Positions 23,213 to 33,865 of a stretch of DNA of 64,000 nt are shown in pieces. The stretch is from the NCBI GenBank assembly GCA_039707655.1, contig CM077672.1, positions 456,484,390 through 456,548,389 of the forward strand, in the 5' to 3' direction. The stretch is from Elymus sibiricus (lineage: Eukaryota; Streptophyta; Magnoliopsida; Poales; Poaceae). Position 1 is the first letter of the stretch. Every line of letters begins with the position of its first letter. Under the pieces are notes generated by a model that was given only the letters and a program-made list of their open reading frames with translations, was not told the origin of the DNA and did no database searches. The translations under genes were made by a program, and so were the position numbers.

Positions 23213-23389
23213 CATATCACTGCCCCACTTGACTCAACACAAGTACCAAGTTTTGACGCAACACTTGTTGTTAGTTTTGTGTAGCACCAACTAATAGGCA
23301 CACAATGGGGCGATGCTAGCCTATTCTTGATGGTGCCATTGAGGATGATTGCTTAGAGAATCTACAATCACACATAGCAAATGTGACTC
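23213..23389. other. Unrecognised 177-bp flank between D2 and element E
   Basis: No ORF or repeat end recognised. It is the left half of the sequence into which element E inserted; the right half begins at 31698. Confidence 0.4.
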
Positions 23390-25071
23390 TGATACGTCTC
23401 CAACGTATCTATAATTTATGAAGTATTCATGCCATGTTTATTATAGTTTTGTATGATTTTGGTGCACTTTTATATGGATTTTATATGATTTTTATGGACT
23501 AACATATTGACCTAGTGCCTAATGCCAATTGCTATTTTCTGCTTGTTTTTGGTTTTCCAGAAAATCCATATCAAATGAAGTCCAAATTCAGCGAAACTTT
23601 TTGACGATTTTTTCTGGAAGGAAACAGACCCAGGAAGCTCCGGGGGAGCAGCAGAAGACCCACAGGGGCCTCACGAGCCACCTGGGCGCGCCACCCCCCA
23701 GGCACGCCCTGGTGCCTCGAGGGCCCCCTGTGGCCTCTCTTCGCGTGATTTCAACGCCAAAAATTCTTATAAATAGAGAAACCCCCAGAAATAACCCTAG
23801 AACTTCGACTACGCCGCCGCAAGCCTCTGTACCTCCACGATCTCATCTACAACCCTTTTTCGGCACCCTGTCAGAGGGGGGAATCATCACCGGAGGCCAT
23901 CTTCATCATCCTGGCGGTCTCCATGACGAGGAGGGAGTAGTTCACCCTCGAGGCTAGGGGTATGTACAAGTAGCTATGTGTTTGATCTCTCTCTCTCTCT
24001 CTCGTGTTCTCGATTTGGCACGATCTTGATGTACCGCGAGCTTTGTTAATATAGTTGGATCATATGGTGTTTCTCCCTCTCTATCTTGTTGTGATGAATT
24101 GAGTTTTTATCTTTGAGGTTTCACTATTATCGGATTGAATACTTTTATGGATTTGAGAACACTTGACGTATGTCTTGCATATGAATACCCGTGGTGACAA
24201 TGGGGTATTATATTGATTCACTTGATGTATGTTTTGGCACTCAACTCGCGGATTCCCGAGGTGACATTGGGGTAATCTATGCATAGGGGTTGACGCACGT
24301 TTTCGTCCTACTTTCTTCGGTAGAAATCTTGGGGGACTCTTTGAAGTTCTTTGTGTTGGATTGAATATTATGAATCTGAAGTTGTTTGATGCATATTGTA
24401 TAATCAACTCACGGATACTTGTGGTGACATTGGAGTATCTAGGTGACATTAGAGTTGGTTGATGTGTATCATATGGTGTTATTTTAGTACGAACTCTAGG
24501 GCTGTTCGTTACACTTATAGGGATGGCTCAATAGATTGATCGGAAAGGATAACTTTGAGGTGGTTTCGTACCCTACAACAATTTCTATCTTATGTTCTCC
24601 GCTAATAGGAACTTTGGAGTGATTCTTTATCGCACGTTGAGGGATTGTTATATGATTCAACTATGTTAGCACTGTTGAGAGATTGCACTAGTGAAAGTAT
24701 GAACCCTAGGCCTTGTTTTCAAGCATTGCAATACCCTTTGTGCTCCGTTTTATCACATGCTACCTTGCAGTTTTTTTATTTTCATATTACAAAAACCTAT
24801 TTCTACTATCCATACTACACTTGTATCACCATCTCTTCGCCGAACTAGTGCACCTATACAATTTGCCATTGTATTGGGTGTGTTGGGGACACAAGAGATT
24901 TCTTGTATTTGATTGCAGGGCTGTTTGAGAGATACCATCTTCATCCTACGCCTCCCACGGATTGATAAGCCTTAGGTCATCCACTTGCGGGAAAATTGCT
25001 ACTGTCCTACGAAACTCTGCGCTTGGAGGCCCAACACGAGTCTACAAGAATAAGTTGTGTAGTAGACATCA
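23390..25071 (+). repeat. 5' LTR of element E
   Basis: Starts TGATACGTCTCCAACGTATC and ends TAGTAGACATCA. It contains the promoter hairpin, TATA (about 23766-23774), a (CT)n run near 23987-24002, and a stretch (23819-24489) identical to the 3' LTR. Confidence 0.92.
23661..23776 (+). promoter_or_regulatory. LTR promoter hairpin plus TATA box, element E 5' LTR
   Basis: Inverted repeat 23661-23732 with outer arms cacaggggcc and ggccccctgtg and inner arms around a C6 loop. It is followed by cttataaatagag about 35 bp downstream, the probable TATA box. Confidence 0.65.
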
Positions 25072-25081
25072 AGCTCTTTTC

Positions 25082-25099
25082 TGGCGCCGTTGCCGGGGA
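25082..25099 (+). other. Primer-binding site of element E
   Basis: TGGCGCCGTTGCCGGGGA, ten bases after the LTR end; matches my recollection of the plant tRNA-Asp 3' end. Identical to the site in B. Confidence 0.8.
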
Positions 25100-25197
25100 G
25101 GTGAGTGCTTGAAGGTATATCTTTAGATCTTGCAATTGAATCTTTTAGTTTCTTGTTTTATCACTAGTTTGATTTTATTAAAGAAAACTACAAAAAA

Positions 25198-26991
25198 ATG
25201 GAATTGAGGTTGCCTCATATTATTCATCTTTATAATGTCTTTCTTGAAAATGATGGAGCGGAAAATTGTGCTCAATTGATAGAAGAAGAATTCAATAAAA
25301 TGTTTGGCATAAAATCTTTGAATGATGAGCATGATTGCAATGTTGTTAGCATGAATTCTATGAATATCCAAAATACTAAAGAAGATTGCACTAGTCATGA
25401 CAAAAATGTTTCTTATAAGCATGTCAATTTTTGTGGAGTGCATAAATTTTGTGATGACATGCCTTATAGGGATGATAGATTTTGTAAGAAGCATAAACAT
25501 GATAGAACCAATTTTTTGCTCGAAGTGATAGATGAATTTGCTACAAAGTTATATTCTCTTTATCCTATTACTTGTGAACATTGTAATAAAGTTGGTCACC
25601 TTAATTTCCAATGCATGCTTTTTCATGATCGAATCGTGTCCAAATATTGCAATAACTTGATCACCCTTGAACTTTATAATGAACTTTGTTTATTTTTGGG
25701 GTGTGAGGAATTGTCACATAAAAATAGTTGGTTTGAAGCATTCATATTCACAGACCATGCTGAAACTAATTTGAAAGAAATCTATATGTTTTGTATGGTA
25801 AATTGCAATGAGAATGCTTATATTGCCAACTATAGAAAAACGGGAAAACAAATAGAATATAAAAGAAATACTAATGGAAGGGTAAAGATTGACCCTTGCC
25901 CTCCTATTTTCTCTCATGATGAAACAGGTAACAAGGAGGAGCTTCCTATCCAACCAATCTCTTCAATAAGAAGCTCAGAAGAATTAAATAAACCCACACA
26001 TAATGTGGTAAAGAAAAAGAAAAGAAGGAAAAGTAGAGGTAAAGAGGTATCTCTCCCAAATAATGTTGCTCCTATTATTGTTGTACCTCATGAGAATGAA
26101 TCAAAAATAATTGTGGAAGATGTTACACTTGATGATGATTTTGTTATGCCTACTTCTTGTTGTGATGATTATGATTGGGAAGATAATGATACTTCTTATG
26201 ATCTTGAAAATCTCTATGGCACCAACTTGGAGGAATATGATAATAATTGTTATACTATTGGTGCTATTGATACTATTGATGATAATAGTGATAATGCTAA
26301 TGATATGCAAACCAACAAGCTTGGAGATGCTATGTTTGATTGGAATGATATGTTTGAGAATTTATTTGCAACAAATAACGTTTGCCCTAAGCTTGGGGAT
26401 GCTATGCTTAATGAAAATGATCTTTTTATTCCCCCTACTTTTGATGAGCAAATTTATTATCATGATGACATGCCTCCTATCTATGATGATTATTGTGATG
26501 ATACTTATGTTATGAAAAATAGTGATGATTATTATTATAATACTTGTTATAATTATGAAAATCCTTTTACTAAACATCACTCTTTTAATGTGGAAACAAT
26601 TTATAGTATTCGAGTTTCATACGATACTCCCACTATTATGAATGAGAAGAAAATTGCTTGTGTGGAGAGTAATAAAAATTCTATGCTTATGTATCATGAA
26701 AAGAATGCTTTGTGTGATGGATATATTGTTGAATTTCTTTATGATGCTACTGAAAATTATTATGAGAGAGGATCACATGCTTGTAGGTGTTACAATAATA
26801 TCAAGTTTCCTCTCTATGTATTGAAAGTTTTGAAGTTATGCTTGTTTGGCCTTCCTATGCTAGTTGATTCTTGCTCCCATAAATTGTTTGCTCACAAAAT
26901 CCCTATACATAGGAAGTGGGTTAGGCTTAAATGTGCTAGTCATATGCTTCATGATGCTCTCTTTATGTTTCAACTCTTTACTTTTATGTGA
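25198..26991 (+). CDS. 597-residue ORF of element E, CCHC zinc knuckle, no pol domains
   Basis: Intact from MELRLPHIIHLYNVFLEN to a TGA at 26989-26991, beginning about 100 bp after the primer-binding site, where gag normally starts. Residues 1-105 are matched by the fragment in element B. A CCHC knuckle (CEHCNKVGHLNFQC, residues ~130-143) suggests nucleic-acid binding as in Gag. Then come a cysteine-containing segment, a Lys/Arg cluster (KKKKRRKSRGKE, residues ~270-281), a long Asp/Asn/Tyr-rich acidic region (~310-460), and a more hydrophobic C-terminus with scattered cysteines. No capsid motif such as that of the F2 Gag is evident. It may be a divergent Gag, or another packaging protein supplied by this non-autonomous family. 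I cannot name a domain beyond the knuckle. Confidence 0.75.
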   Translation: MELRLPHIIHLYNVFLENDGAENCAQLIEEEFNKMFGIKSLNDEHDCNVVSMNSMNIQNTKEDCTSHDKNVSYKHVNFCGVHKFCDDMPYRDDRFCKKHKHDRTNFLLEVIDEFATKLYSLYPITCEHCNKVGHLNFQCMLFHDRIVSKYCNNLITLELYNELCLFLGCEELSHKNSWFEAFIFTDHAETNLKEIYMFCMVNCNENAYIANYRKTGKQIEYKRNTNGRVKIDPCPPIFSHDETGNKEELPIQPISSIRSSEELNKPTHNVVKKKKRRKSRGKEVSLPNNVAPIIVVPHENESKIIVEDVTLDDDFVMPTSCCDDYDWEDNDTSYDLENLYGTNLEEYDNNCYTIGAIDTIDDNSDNANDMQTNKLGDAMFDWNDMFENLFATNNVCPKLGDAMLNENDLFIPPTFDEQIYYHDDMPPIYDDYCDDTYVMKNSDDYYYNTCYNYENPFTKHHSFNVETIYSIRVSYDTPTIMNEKKIACVESNKNSMLMYHEKNALCDGYIVEFLYDATENYYERGSHACRCYNNIKFPLYVLKVLKLCLFGLPMLVDSCSHKLFAHKIPIHRKWVRLKCASHMLHDALFMFQLFTFM

Positions 26992-29981
26992 GCATCATTG
27001 AAATCATCATGCCTATCTAAAAAGGCATTAAAGAAAAGCGCTTGTTGGGAGACAACCCAACACTTACACCTACTTTTTTTGTGTGTTAACATGATTAAGC
27101 TACTGTAGTAATCATGTTTTATATGATTTATTTCAATAATGTGCCAAGTAAAGCCTTTGGGATAGTGTGAATACTTGTTGATTCGATTCTGTGCAAAAAC
27201 AGAAACTTTTGCGTCTAGTGCTGGAATTTCTATTCTGTACAGGAGCGTGAGAAAATTCTGAATTTTGTACAGAGAATTGGTTTAGAAATTTTTTACGTTT
27301 TCCTAATTTTTCAGAATTTTTAGAGGTACATAAGTATGGCTTTTAAATCGCTCACTACATGCTGTTCTGCTTTTGATAGATTCTGTTTTCGATGCATAGT
27401 TTGCTTGTTTTAGTGTTTCCATAGCTTATATTGAGCAATATAAATTGTGGAAATGATAGACTACAGTACGCATTATGTGATAACAATTATGAATCTTGTA
27501 TTGACAGTACATAAGTGGATGATTTATTTTTATCATACTAACCTATCTCACAAGTTCCGTTAAGTTTTGTGTGATTGAAGTTTTCAAGTTTTGGGTGAGA
27601 TATCGATATGAGGAGAATAAGGAGTGGCAAGACCCTAATCTTGGGGATTACCAAGGCACCCAAGGTAATATTCAAGGAATACTCAAGCGTCTAAGCTTGG
27701 GGATGCCCCGGAAGGCATCCCCTCTTTCGACTTCAACACTATTGGTAACCTCACTTGGAGCTATATTTTTATTCGTCACATAATATGATTTTTGCTTGGA
27801 GCGTCATTTTCTTTCATTGATATTTGCTTGATGTTATCAATAATCATGTTTTGTATCTTTTGGTTCAATAAAATAGCCAATTATAGCCTTTACCATGCTC
27901 AGTTTGCAAGTTTATGTGTTGCTGTTTGAAAACAGAAAGTTTTCTGTTATGTCCAGAATATTCCTGAATATTCAGAACATGATAAAAATCTGAAATTTTT
28001 ACACAGTAATAATGAATGAGTTCTCTGTCACATGGTAATTTTTCAGAATTTTTGGAGTTAGGTAAGTATGAATTCTTATTCCACCTTTACAGACTGTTCT
28101 GTTTTGGCAGATTGCTGTTATAGTTGCATTGTTTGCATATGTTTGCTTGTTTAATGTTTCTATTTGTGGATAGGAGTATTAAATATGCAGAGGCATTTAG
28201 TATCCAATGTTTAATTATAATTTTAGTGATTTGTTACAGTATAGAATGTTATGGTTTTGAGTGGATTTATACTAACTTATCTCACGAGTTCTTATTGAGT
28301 TTTGTGTGGATGAAGTTTTTAAGATTTAGAGAAACCGTGATATGAGAGGAATTAAGGAGACACAAGAGCTCAAGCTTGGGGATGCCCAAGGCATCCCAAT
28401 TTAATATTTCAAGAAGTCTCAAGCATCTTAGCTTGGGGATGCCCCGGTGGGCATCCCACCTTTCTTCATCAACACCTATCGGTTAGCCTAAGTTTTTACT
28501 TGTTCACATGATATGTGCTATTCTTGGAGTGTCCTTTTATTTTCATTTTGTTTTCTGTTTGAATAAAATTATCAAGATCTAAAATATTTATTGAGAGAGA
28601 GTCTTCACATAGCTACTTAATTGTTTAACTACTCATTGTTCTTCACTTATATCTTTTGTTGTAGTTTCTCGTTTACTCTTGTGCTTCACTTATATCCTAT
28701 GAGTAAATTGTTGAATAAATTGAATATAATGAAGTTGAAATAGTATGAGCTTCATATGCTTGTATCATGCCTAGTAGTAGCTTCACATTGGGTTTAGAAG
28801 GTAAAATCTATTGAAGCTTGACAATCACAATATTGGTCATACAAGCAATTCATGAATGATTAGTATAAGGAAGAGAACTTTCACATATAAATATATTATC
28901 TTGGACATCTTTTATGATTGTGAATACCCATTAATTATTTTCAAACTTGAGCAAATTAGTTGAAGTTGGACAAGGAAGACAACGTAATGAGTTATGTTTG
29001 GGTATATTTGCATGGAAGTTATATTGTTATGGATCCTCCAACATGTGGTGCTTGCTTAGGATCTTTTGCTAGCCAAAAAATCGTACTAAGTAGAGATACT
29101 ACTTGTGCATCCAAAAACCCTTAAACCCAGTTTCTTCCCATGAGTGTCCACCATATCTACCTATGGATTGAATAAGATCCTTCAAGTAAGTTGTCATCGG
29201 TGCAAAAAGCAATAAAAATTGTTCCTAAAATATGTATGATCTTTTATTGCAAGGGAAAATAAGCGTTGTACGAACTTGTGATGGTAAAGAAATAAAAGCG
29301 ACGAACTGCATAATACAGGTTGATATCACAAGGGGCAATATAATGTGACGTTCCTTTGCATTAAGGGCTTGCACATCCAAAAATCAAAAGCGCATGAAAA
29401 CCTCTGCTTCCCTCTGCGAAGGGCCTATCTTTTACTTTATGTATTTATTTTTATGCAAGAGTCAATAGTATCCCTTCTCATTTCAACCTCAAGTATTCTT
29501 TAGTTGGCAAGCATCATGTGGTGGGGAAAGATCCAGGCACATATGGCCAGTCAAATATATTTGATCATGAATTATTATTATTGACAATTATCTCTATGAT
29601 AAATAAGTTGGGAGGCGAAACATTAAGCTCCTATCTTTCTTTGTGTTCGATGGATGCTATTTGTTCTAAAAATATGCTTTGAGTACTAGCAATCATAGAA
29701 GACTAAATGATAATTGAGTATGTGGAGCTCTTACTTAGACTTTGTTGAAGATAAGTTGAATTGCAATTGTTTGGTGACTAAGAACATATGTTGTTAAGTT
29801 TCAAGAGAATGCATTGTTTGAACCATAACATGTGAATTGATTGCTACTTTATCATGTTGAGTTTTATGAGAAAAAGTTGCTGTTATGATGCTAGGAGAAG
29901 TGATTGAAATTATCATTGATCAAACTTATGCACTATGCTAGCATTCACACTTCATAAATTATTTCTTTTATCATTTATCTA
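26992..29981. other. Non-coding internal region of element E
   Basis: Starts with a perfect stem-loop at 27044-27061 (GTTGGG, loop AGACAA, CCCAAC) just after the ORF. 27125-28590 is a diverged tandem duplication. 28900-29990 is the block also found in F2 and H. No ORF over 90 codons is credible here. Confidence 0.6.
27125..28590 (+). repeat. Diverged tandem duplication (~735-bp unit) in element E
   Basis: Copies about 27125-27855 and 27856-28590 share ordered landmarks: tttttcagaattttt, tgctgttctgcttttg / gactgttctgttttgg, ctatctcacaagttc / ttatctcacgagttc, and agcttggggatgccccgg (27695 and 28431). Each copy ends in hairpins built on ggggatgcc..ggcatcccc. Confidence 0.65.
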
Positions 29982-30015
29982 CTCGAGGACGAGCAGGAAT
30001 TAAGCTTGGGGATGC
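29982..30015 (+). promoter_or_regulatory. Stem-loop and polypurine tract before the 3' LTR of element E
   Basis: CTCG-AGGA-CGAG (29982-29993), then aagcttggggatgc (30002-30015), directly against the LTR start at 30016. The purine tract would prime plus-strand synthesis. Confidence 0.65.
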
Positions 30016-31697
30016 TGATACGTCACCAACGTATCTATAATTTATGAAGTATTCATGCCATGTTTATTATAGTTTTGTATGATTTTGGTGCACTTTTATA
30101 TGGCTTTTATATGATTTTTATGGACTAACATATTGACCTAGTGCCCAGTGCCAGTTGCTGTTTTCTGCTTGTTTTTGGTTTTCCAGAAAATCCATATCAA
30201 ATGAAGTCCAAATTCAGCGAAACATTTTGACGATTTTTTCTGGAAGGAAACAGACCCAGGAAGCTTCGGGGGAGCAGCAGAAGAGCCACAGGGGTCCCAC
30301 AAGCCACCTGGGCGCGCCACCCCCCCGGCGTGCCCTGGTGCCTCATGGGCCCCCTGTGGCCTCTTTTCGCGTGATTCCAACGCCAAAAATTCTTATAAAT
30401 AGAGAAACCCCCAGAAATAACCCTAGAACTTCGACTACGCCGCTGCAAGCCTCTGTACCTCCACGATCTCATCTACAACCCTTTTTCGGCACCCTGTCAG
30501 AGGGGGGAATCATCACCGGAGGCCATCTTCATCATCCTGGCGGTCTCCATGACGAGGAGGGAGTAGTTCACCCTCGAGGCTAGGGGTATGTACAAGTAGC
30601 TATGTGTTTGATCTCTCTCTCTCTCTCTCGTGTTCTCGATTTGGCACGATCTTGATGTACCGCGAGCTTTGTTAATATAGTTGGATCATATGGTGTTTCT
30701 CCCTCTCTATCTTGTTGTGATGAATTGAGTTTTTATCTTTGAGGTTTCACTATTATCGGATTGAATACTTTTATGGATTTGAGAACACTTGACGTATGTC
30801 TTGCATATGAATACCCGTGGTGACAATGGGGTATTATATTGATTCACTTGATGTATGTTTTGGCACTCAACTCGCGGATTCCCGAGGTGACATTGGGGTA
30901 ATCTATGCATAGGGGTTGACGCACGTTTTCGTCCTACTTTCTTCGGTAGAAATCTTGGGGGACTCTTTGAAGTTCTTTGTGTTGGATTGAATATTATGAA
31001 TCTGAAGTTGTTTGATGCATATTGTATAATCAACTCACGGATACTTGTGGTGACATTGGAGTATCTAGGTGACATTAGAGTTGGTTGATGTGTATCATAT
31101 GGTGTTATTTTAGTATGAACTCTAGGGCTGTTCGTTACACTTATAGGGATGGCTCAATAGATTGATCGGAAAGGATAACTTTGAGGTGGTTTCGTACCCT
31201 ACAACAATTTCTATCTTATGTTCTCCGCTAATAGGAACTTTGGAGTGATTCTTTATCGCACGTTGAGGGATTGTTATATAATTCAACTATGTTAGCACTG
31301 TTGAGAGATTGCACTAGTGAAAGTATGAACCCTAGGCCTTGTTTTCAAGCATTGCAATACCGTTTGTGCTCCATTTTATCACTTGCTACCTTGCTGTTTT
31401 TTTATTTTCAGATTACAAAAACCTATTTCTACTATCCATACTACACTTGTATCACCAATTCTTCGCCGAACTAGTGCACCTACACAATTTGCCATTGTAT
31501 TGGGTGTGTTGGGGACACAAGAGATTTCTTGTATTTGATTGCAGGGTTGTTTGAGAGATACCATCTTCATCCTACGCCTCCCACGGATTGATAAACCTTA
31601 GGTCATCGACTTGAGGGAAAATTGCTATTGTCCTACAAAACTCTGCGCTTGGAGGCCCAACACGAGTCTACAAGAATAAGTTGTGTAGTAGACATCA
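30016..31697 (+). repeat. 3' LTR of element E
   Basis: Same length as the 5' LTR. I count roughly 35-40 substitutions by eye (about 2%), all before 23818 or after 24490 in 5'-LTR coordinates. Confidence 0.92.
30287..30400 (+). promoter_or_regulatory. LTR promoter hairpin plus TATA box, element E 3' LTR
   Basis: Inverted repeat 30287-30358 with outer arms cacagggg and cccctgtg; TATA tcttataaat at 30391-30400. Several bases differ from the 5' LTR copy, but the fold is kept. Confidence 0.62.
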
Positions 31698-31994
31698 GAC
31701 CCCCCCCCCCCTTAAACTTTTGTGGACAACACTCAGTTTGGCCACATATTTTGATCTACGTACATATAACAAAGTAAAAAACTAGCAACTACACCACTCG
31801 TCATCTTATATGTCAATGACGTTATTTTGGAGCCGCTGACCTCATGGTCATTGTCGGCCGGGGGATACGCTAGTGCCTCCTTATCGTCCTCCTCGATAGC
31901 GAGGACCTGATCAAGATCCATGCCCACCTCATGCAGGAAGTGGCGGTTGGCCGCAATCTCCGCCTCAGACTGGATGGACTCGAGGATGGCCTGC
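31698..31994. other. Right half of the element E target, cut by element F1
   Basis: Poly-C at about 31701-31711, then unique sequence that on the - strand contains a short open exon-like stretch. It has no match to the LTR families in this window. Confidence 0.45.
31841..31994 (-). pseudogene. Exon fragment of an unidentified protein, truncated by element F1
   Basis: On the - strand an open frame enters from 31994 (AILESIQSEAEIAANRHF) through VGMDLDQVLAIEEDDKEAL to ADNDHE. There a plausible splice donor (GAG|GTCAGC) occurs at 31840. Amphipathic then acidic, it reads like the C-terminal part of a plant transposon or nuclear protein, but I do not recognise the family. The upstream part was displaced by insertion of the F1 LTR. 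Confidence 0.4.
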
Positions 31995-33508
31995 TGATAC
32001 GTCCATTTTGCATCATGTTTTACTACTATTATTTATTATGTTTTTGATCATTATTAAACTTTATGATGCAATTCCCATGCCTTTTCTCTCTTAATTTGCA
32101 AGGTTTACATGAAGAGGGAGAATACCGACAGCTGGAATTCTGGACCTGAAACAGCCACATCAGAGATACCTATTCTATAGAGCTCCAATTGACCTGAAAT
32201 TTCACGGAGATTTTTTATTGAATATATAAAAATACCGGAGAAAAGAAATACCAGAGGGAACCCACCAGTTGCCCACAAGGCAACAGGGCGCGGCCCCCCC
32301 GGGCGCGCCCTGATGCCTTGTGGGGCCCCTGGCTGGGGTCTGGCCCCCTCCTTCTGGTATATAAGCTCATTTGCCCTAAAAAATAAAAGAGAAGACTTTC
32401 AGGATGAAGCGCCGCCGTCTCGAGGCGGAACCTGGGCAGGAGCACTTTTGCTCTCTGGCGGAGCGATTCCACCGAGGATACTTCCCTCCGGGAGGGGGAA
32501 ATCGAAGCCATCGACATCACCAATGATCCTCTCATCGTGGGAGGACCAATCTTCATCAACATCTTCACCAGCACCATCTCATCTCAAACCCTAGTTCATC
32601 TCTTATATTCAATCTTTGTCTCAAAACTTCAGATTGGTACCTGTGGGTTGCTAGTAGTGCTGATTACTCTCTGTAGTTGATGCTAGTTGGTTTATTTGGT
32701 GGAAGATTATATGTTCAGATCCTTAATGATATTGAATACCCCTCTGATCTTGAACATGACTATGATTTGTGAGTAGTTACCTTTGTTCTTGAGGACGTGG
32801 GAGAAGTCTTGTCATAAGTAATCATGTGAATTTGGTATTCGTTCGATATTTTGATGATGTGTATGTTGTATTTCTTCTAGTGGTGTCTTGTGAGCGTCGA
32901 CTACATGACACTTCACCATATTTGGGCCTAGAAGAATGCATTGGGGAGTAATAAGTAGATGATGGGTTGCTAGAGTGACAGAAGCTTAAACCCTAGTTTA
33001 TGCGTTATTCCGTAAGGGGCTGATTTGGATCCATATGTTTCATGCTATGGTTAGATTTATCTTAATTCTTCTTTCGTAGTTGCGGATGCTTGCGAGAGGG
33101 GTTAATCATAAGTGGGAGGCTTGTTCAAGTAAGAACAACACCCAAGCACCGGTCCACCCACATATCAAATTATCAAAGTAGCGAACGCGAATCAACTAAA
33201 CATGATGAAAGTGACTAGATGAAATTCCCATGTGTCCTCGAGAACGTGTTGCTTATTATAAGAAACCGTTCCGGCTTGTCCTTTGCTATCAAAAGGATTG
33301 GGCCACCTTGCTACACCTTTGTTACCGATACTTCTTGTTACTTGTTACGAATTACCTTGCTATCAAACTATCTGTTACCTATAATTTCAATGCTTGCAGA
33401 GAATACCTTGCTGAAAACCGCTTGTCATTTCCTTCTGCTCCTCATTGGGTTCGACACTCTTACTTATCAAAAGGACTACGATTGATCCCCTATACTTGTG
33501 GTTCATCA
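31995..33508 (+). repeat. 5' LTR of element F1 (1514 bp)
   Basis: Starts TGATACGTCCATTTTGCATC and ends CTATACTTGTGGTTCATCA. Promoter hairpin at 32271-32328 and TATA tatataag at 32358-32365. Confidence 0.88.
32271..32365 (+). promoter_or_regulatory. LTR promoter hairpin plus TATA box, element F1
   Basis: Arms gcccacaaggcaacagggcg and cgccctgatgccttgtgggg around a C-rich loop; tatataag 30 bp downstream of the arm end. Confidence 0.62.
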
Positions 33509-33614
33509 AGACTCTTTTCTGGCGCCATTGCCGGGGAGTGAAGCGCCTTTGGTGAGTGGAATTTGGTAAGGAAACATTTATATTACGTGCTGAAATTTAT
33601 TGTTACTTGTTACT

Positions 33615-33865
33615 ATGGAAACTAATCCTTTGAGGGGTTTGTCCGGGGTATCTTCACCTCGACCGGAAGCACTGAGAGTTGCCCCTCAACCTACTGAACC
33701 TACTGAAAATATTTACTATGAAATTCATTGGGGTATGATAGAGAAACTGCTAGCTAATCCTTATGCAGGAGATGGAACTATGCATCCAGATATGCACTTG
33801 ATATATGTGGAAGAAATTTGTGGATTGTTTAAGCTTGCAGGTTTATCCGGAGATGGAGTTAAGAG
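33615..33865 (+). pseudogene. Truncated gag start of element F1
   Basis: METNPLRGLSGVSSPRPE through GLFKLAGLSGDGVK is nearly identical to the F2 gag start. The frame is cut by the insertion of G, with aagag (33861-33865) as the probable TSD. Confidence 0.8.

Larger units (their letters stand above)
23390..31697 (+). mobile_element. Element E: full-length Sabrina-like LTR retrotransposon without pol
   Basis: Two LTRs of exactly 1682 bp (23390-25071 and 30016-31697), a tRNA-Asp-type primer-binding site, one 597-codon ORF, about 3 kb of non-coding sequence and a polypurine tract. Flanks gactc (23385-23389) and gaccc (31698-31702) are a TSD with one mismatch. No protease, RT, RNase H or integrase motif occurs in any frame, so it must depend on enzymes from another element. 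Confidence 0.88.
31995..33865 (+). mobile_element. Element F1: Athila-like element, LTR and gag start only
   Basis: LTR 31995-33508, primer-binding site near 33521, and the first ~84 codons of gag, then interrupted at 33866 by G. Same family as F2, whose homologous sequence continues without the break. The remainder is not seen in the window. Confidence 0.85.

Noticed and set aside
26101..26580. Ile-rich - strand frames and Met/Leu-rich + strand frames within the E ORF
   Set aside because: Shadows of the Asp/Asn/Tyr-rich codons (GAT, AAT, TAT) of the 597-codon ORF.
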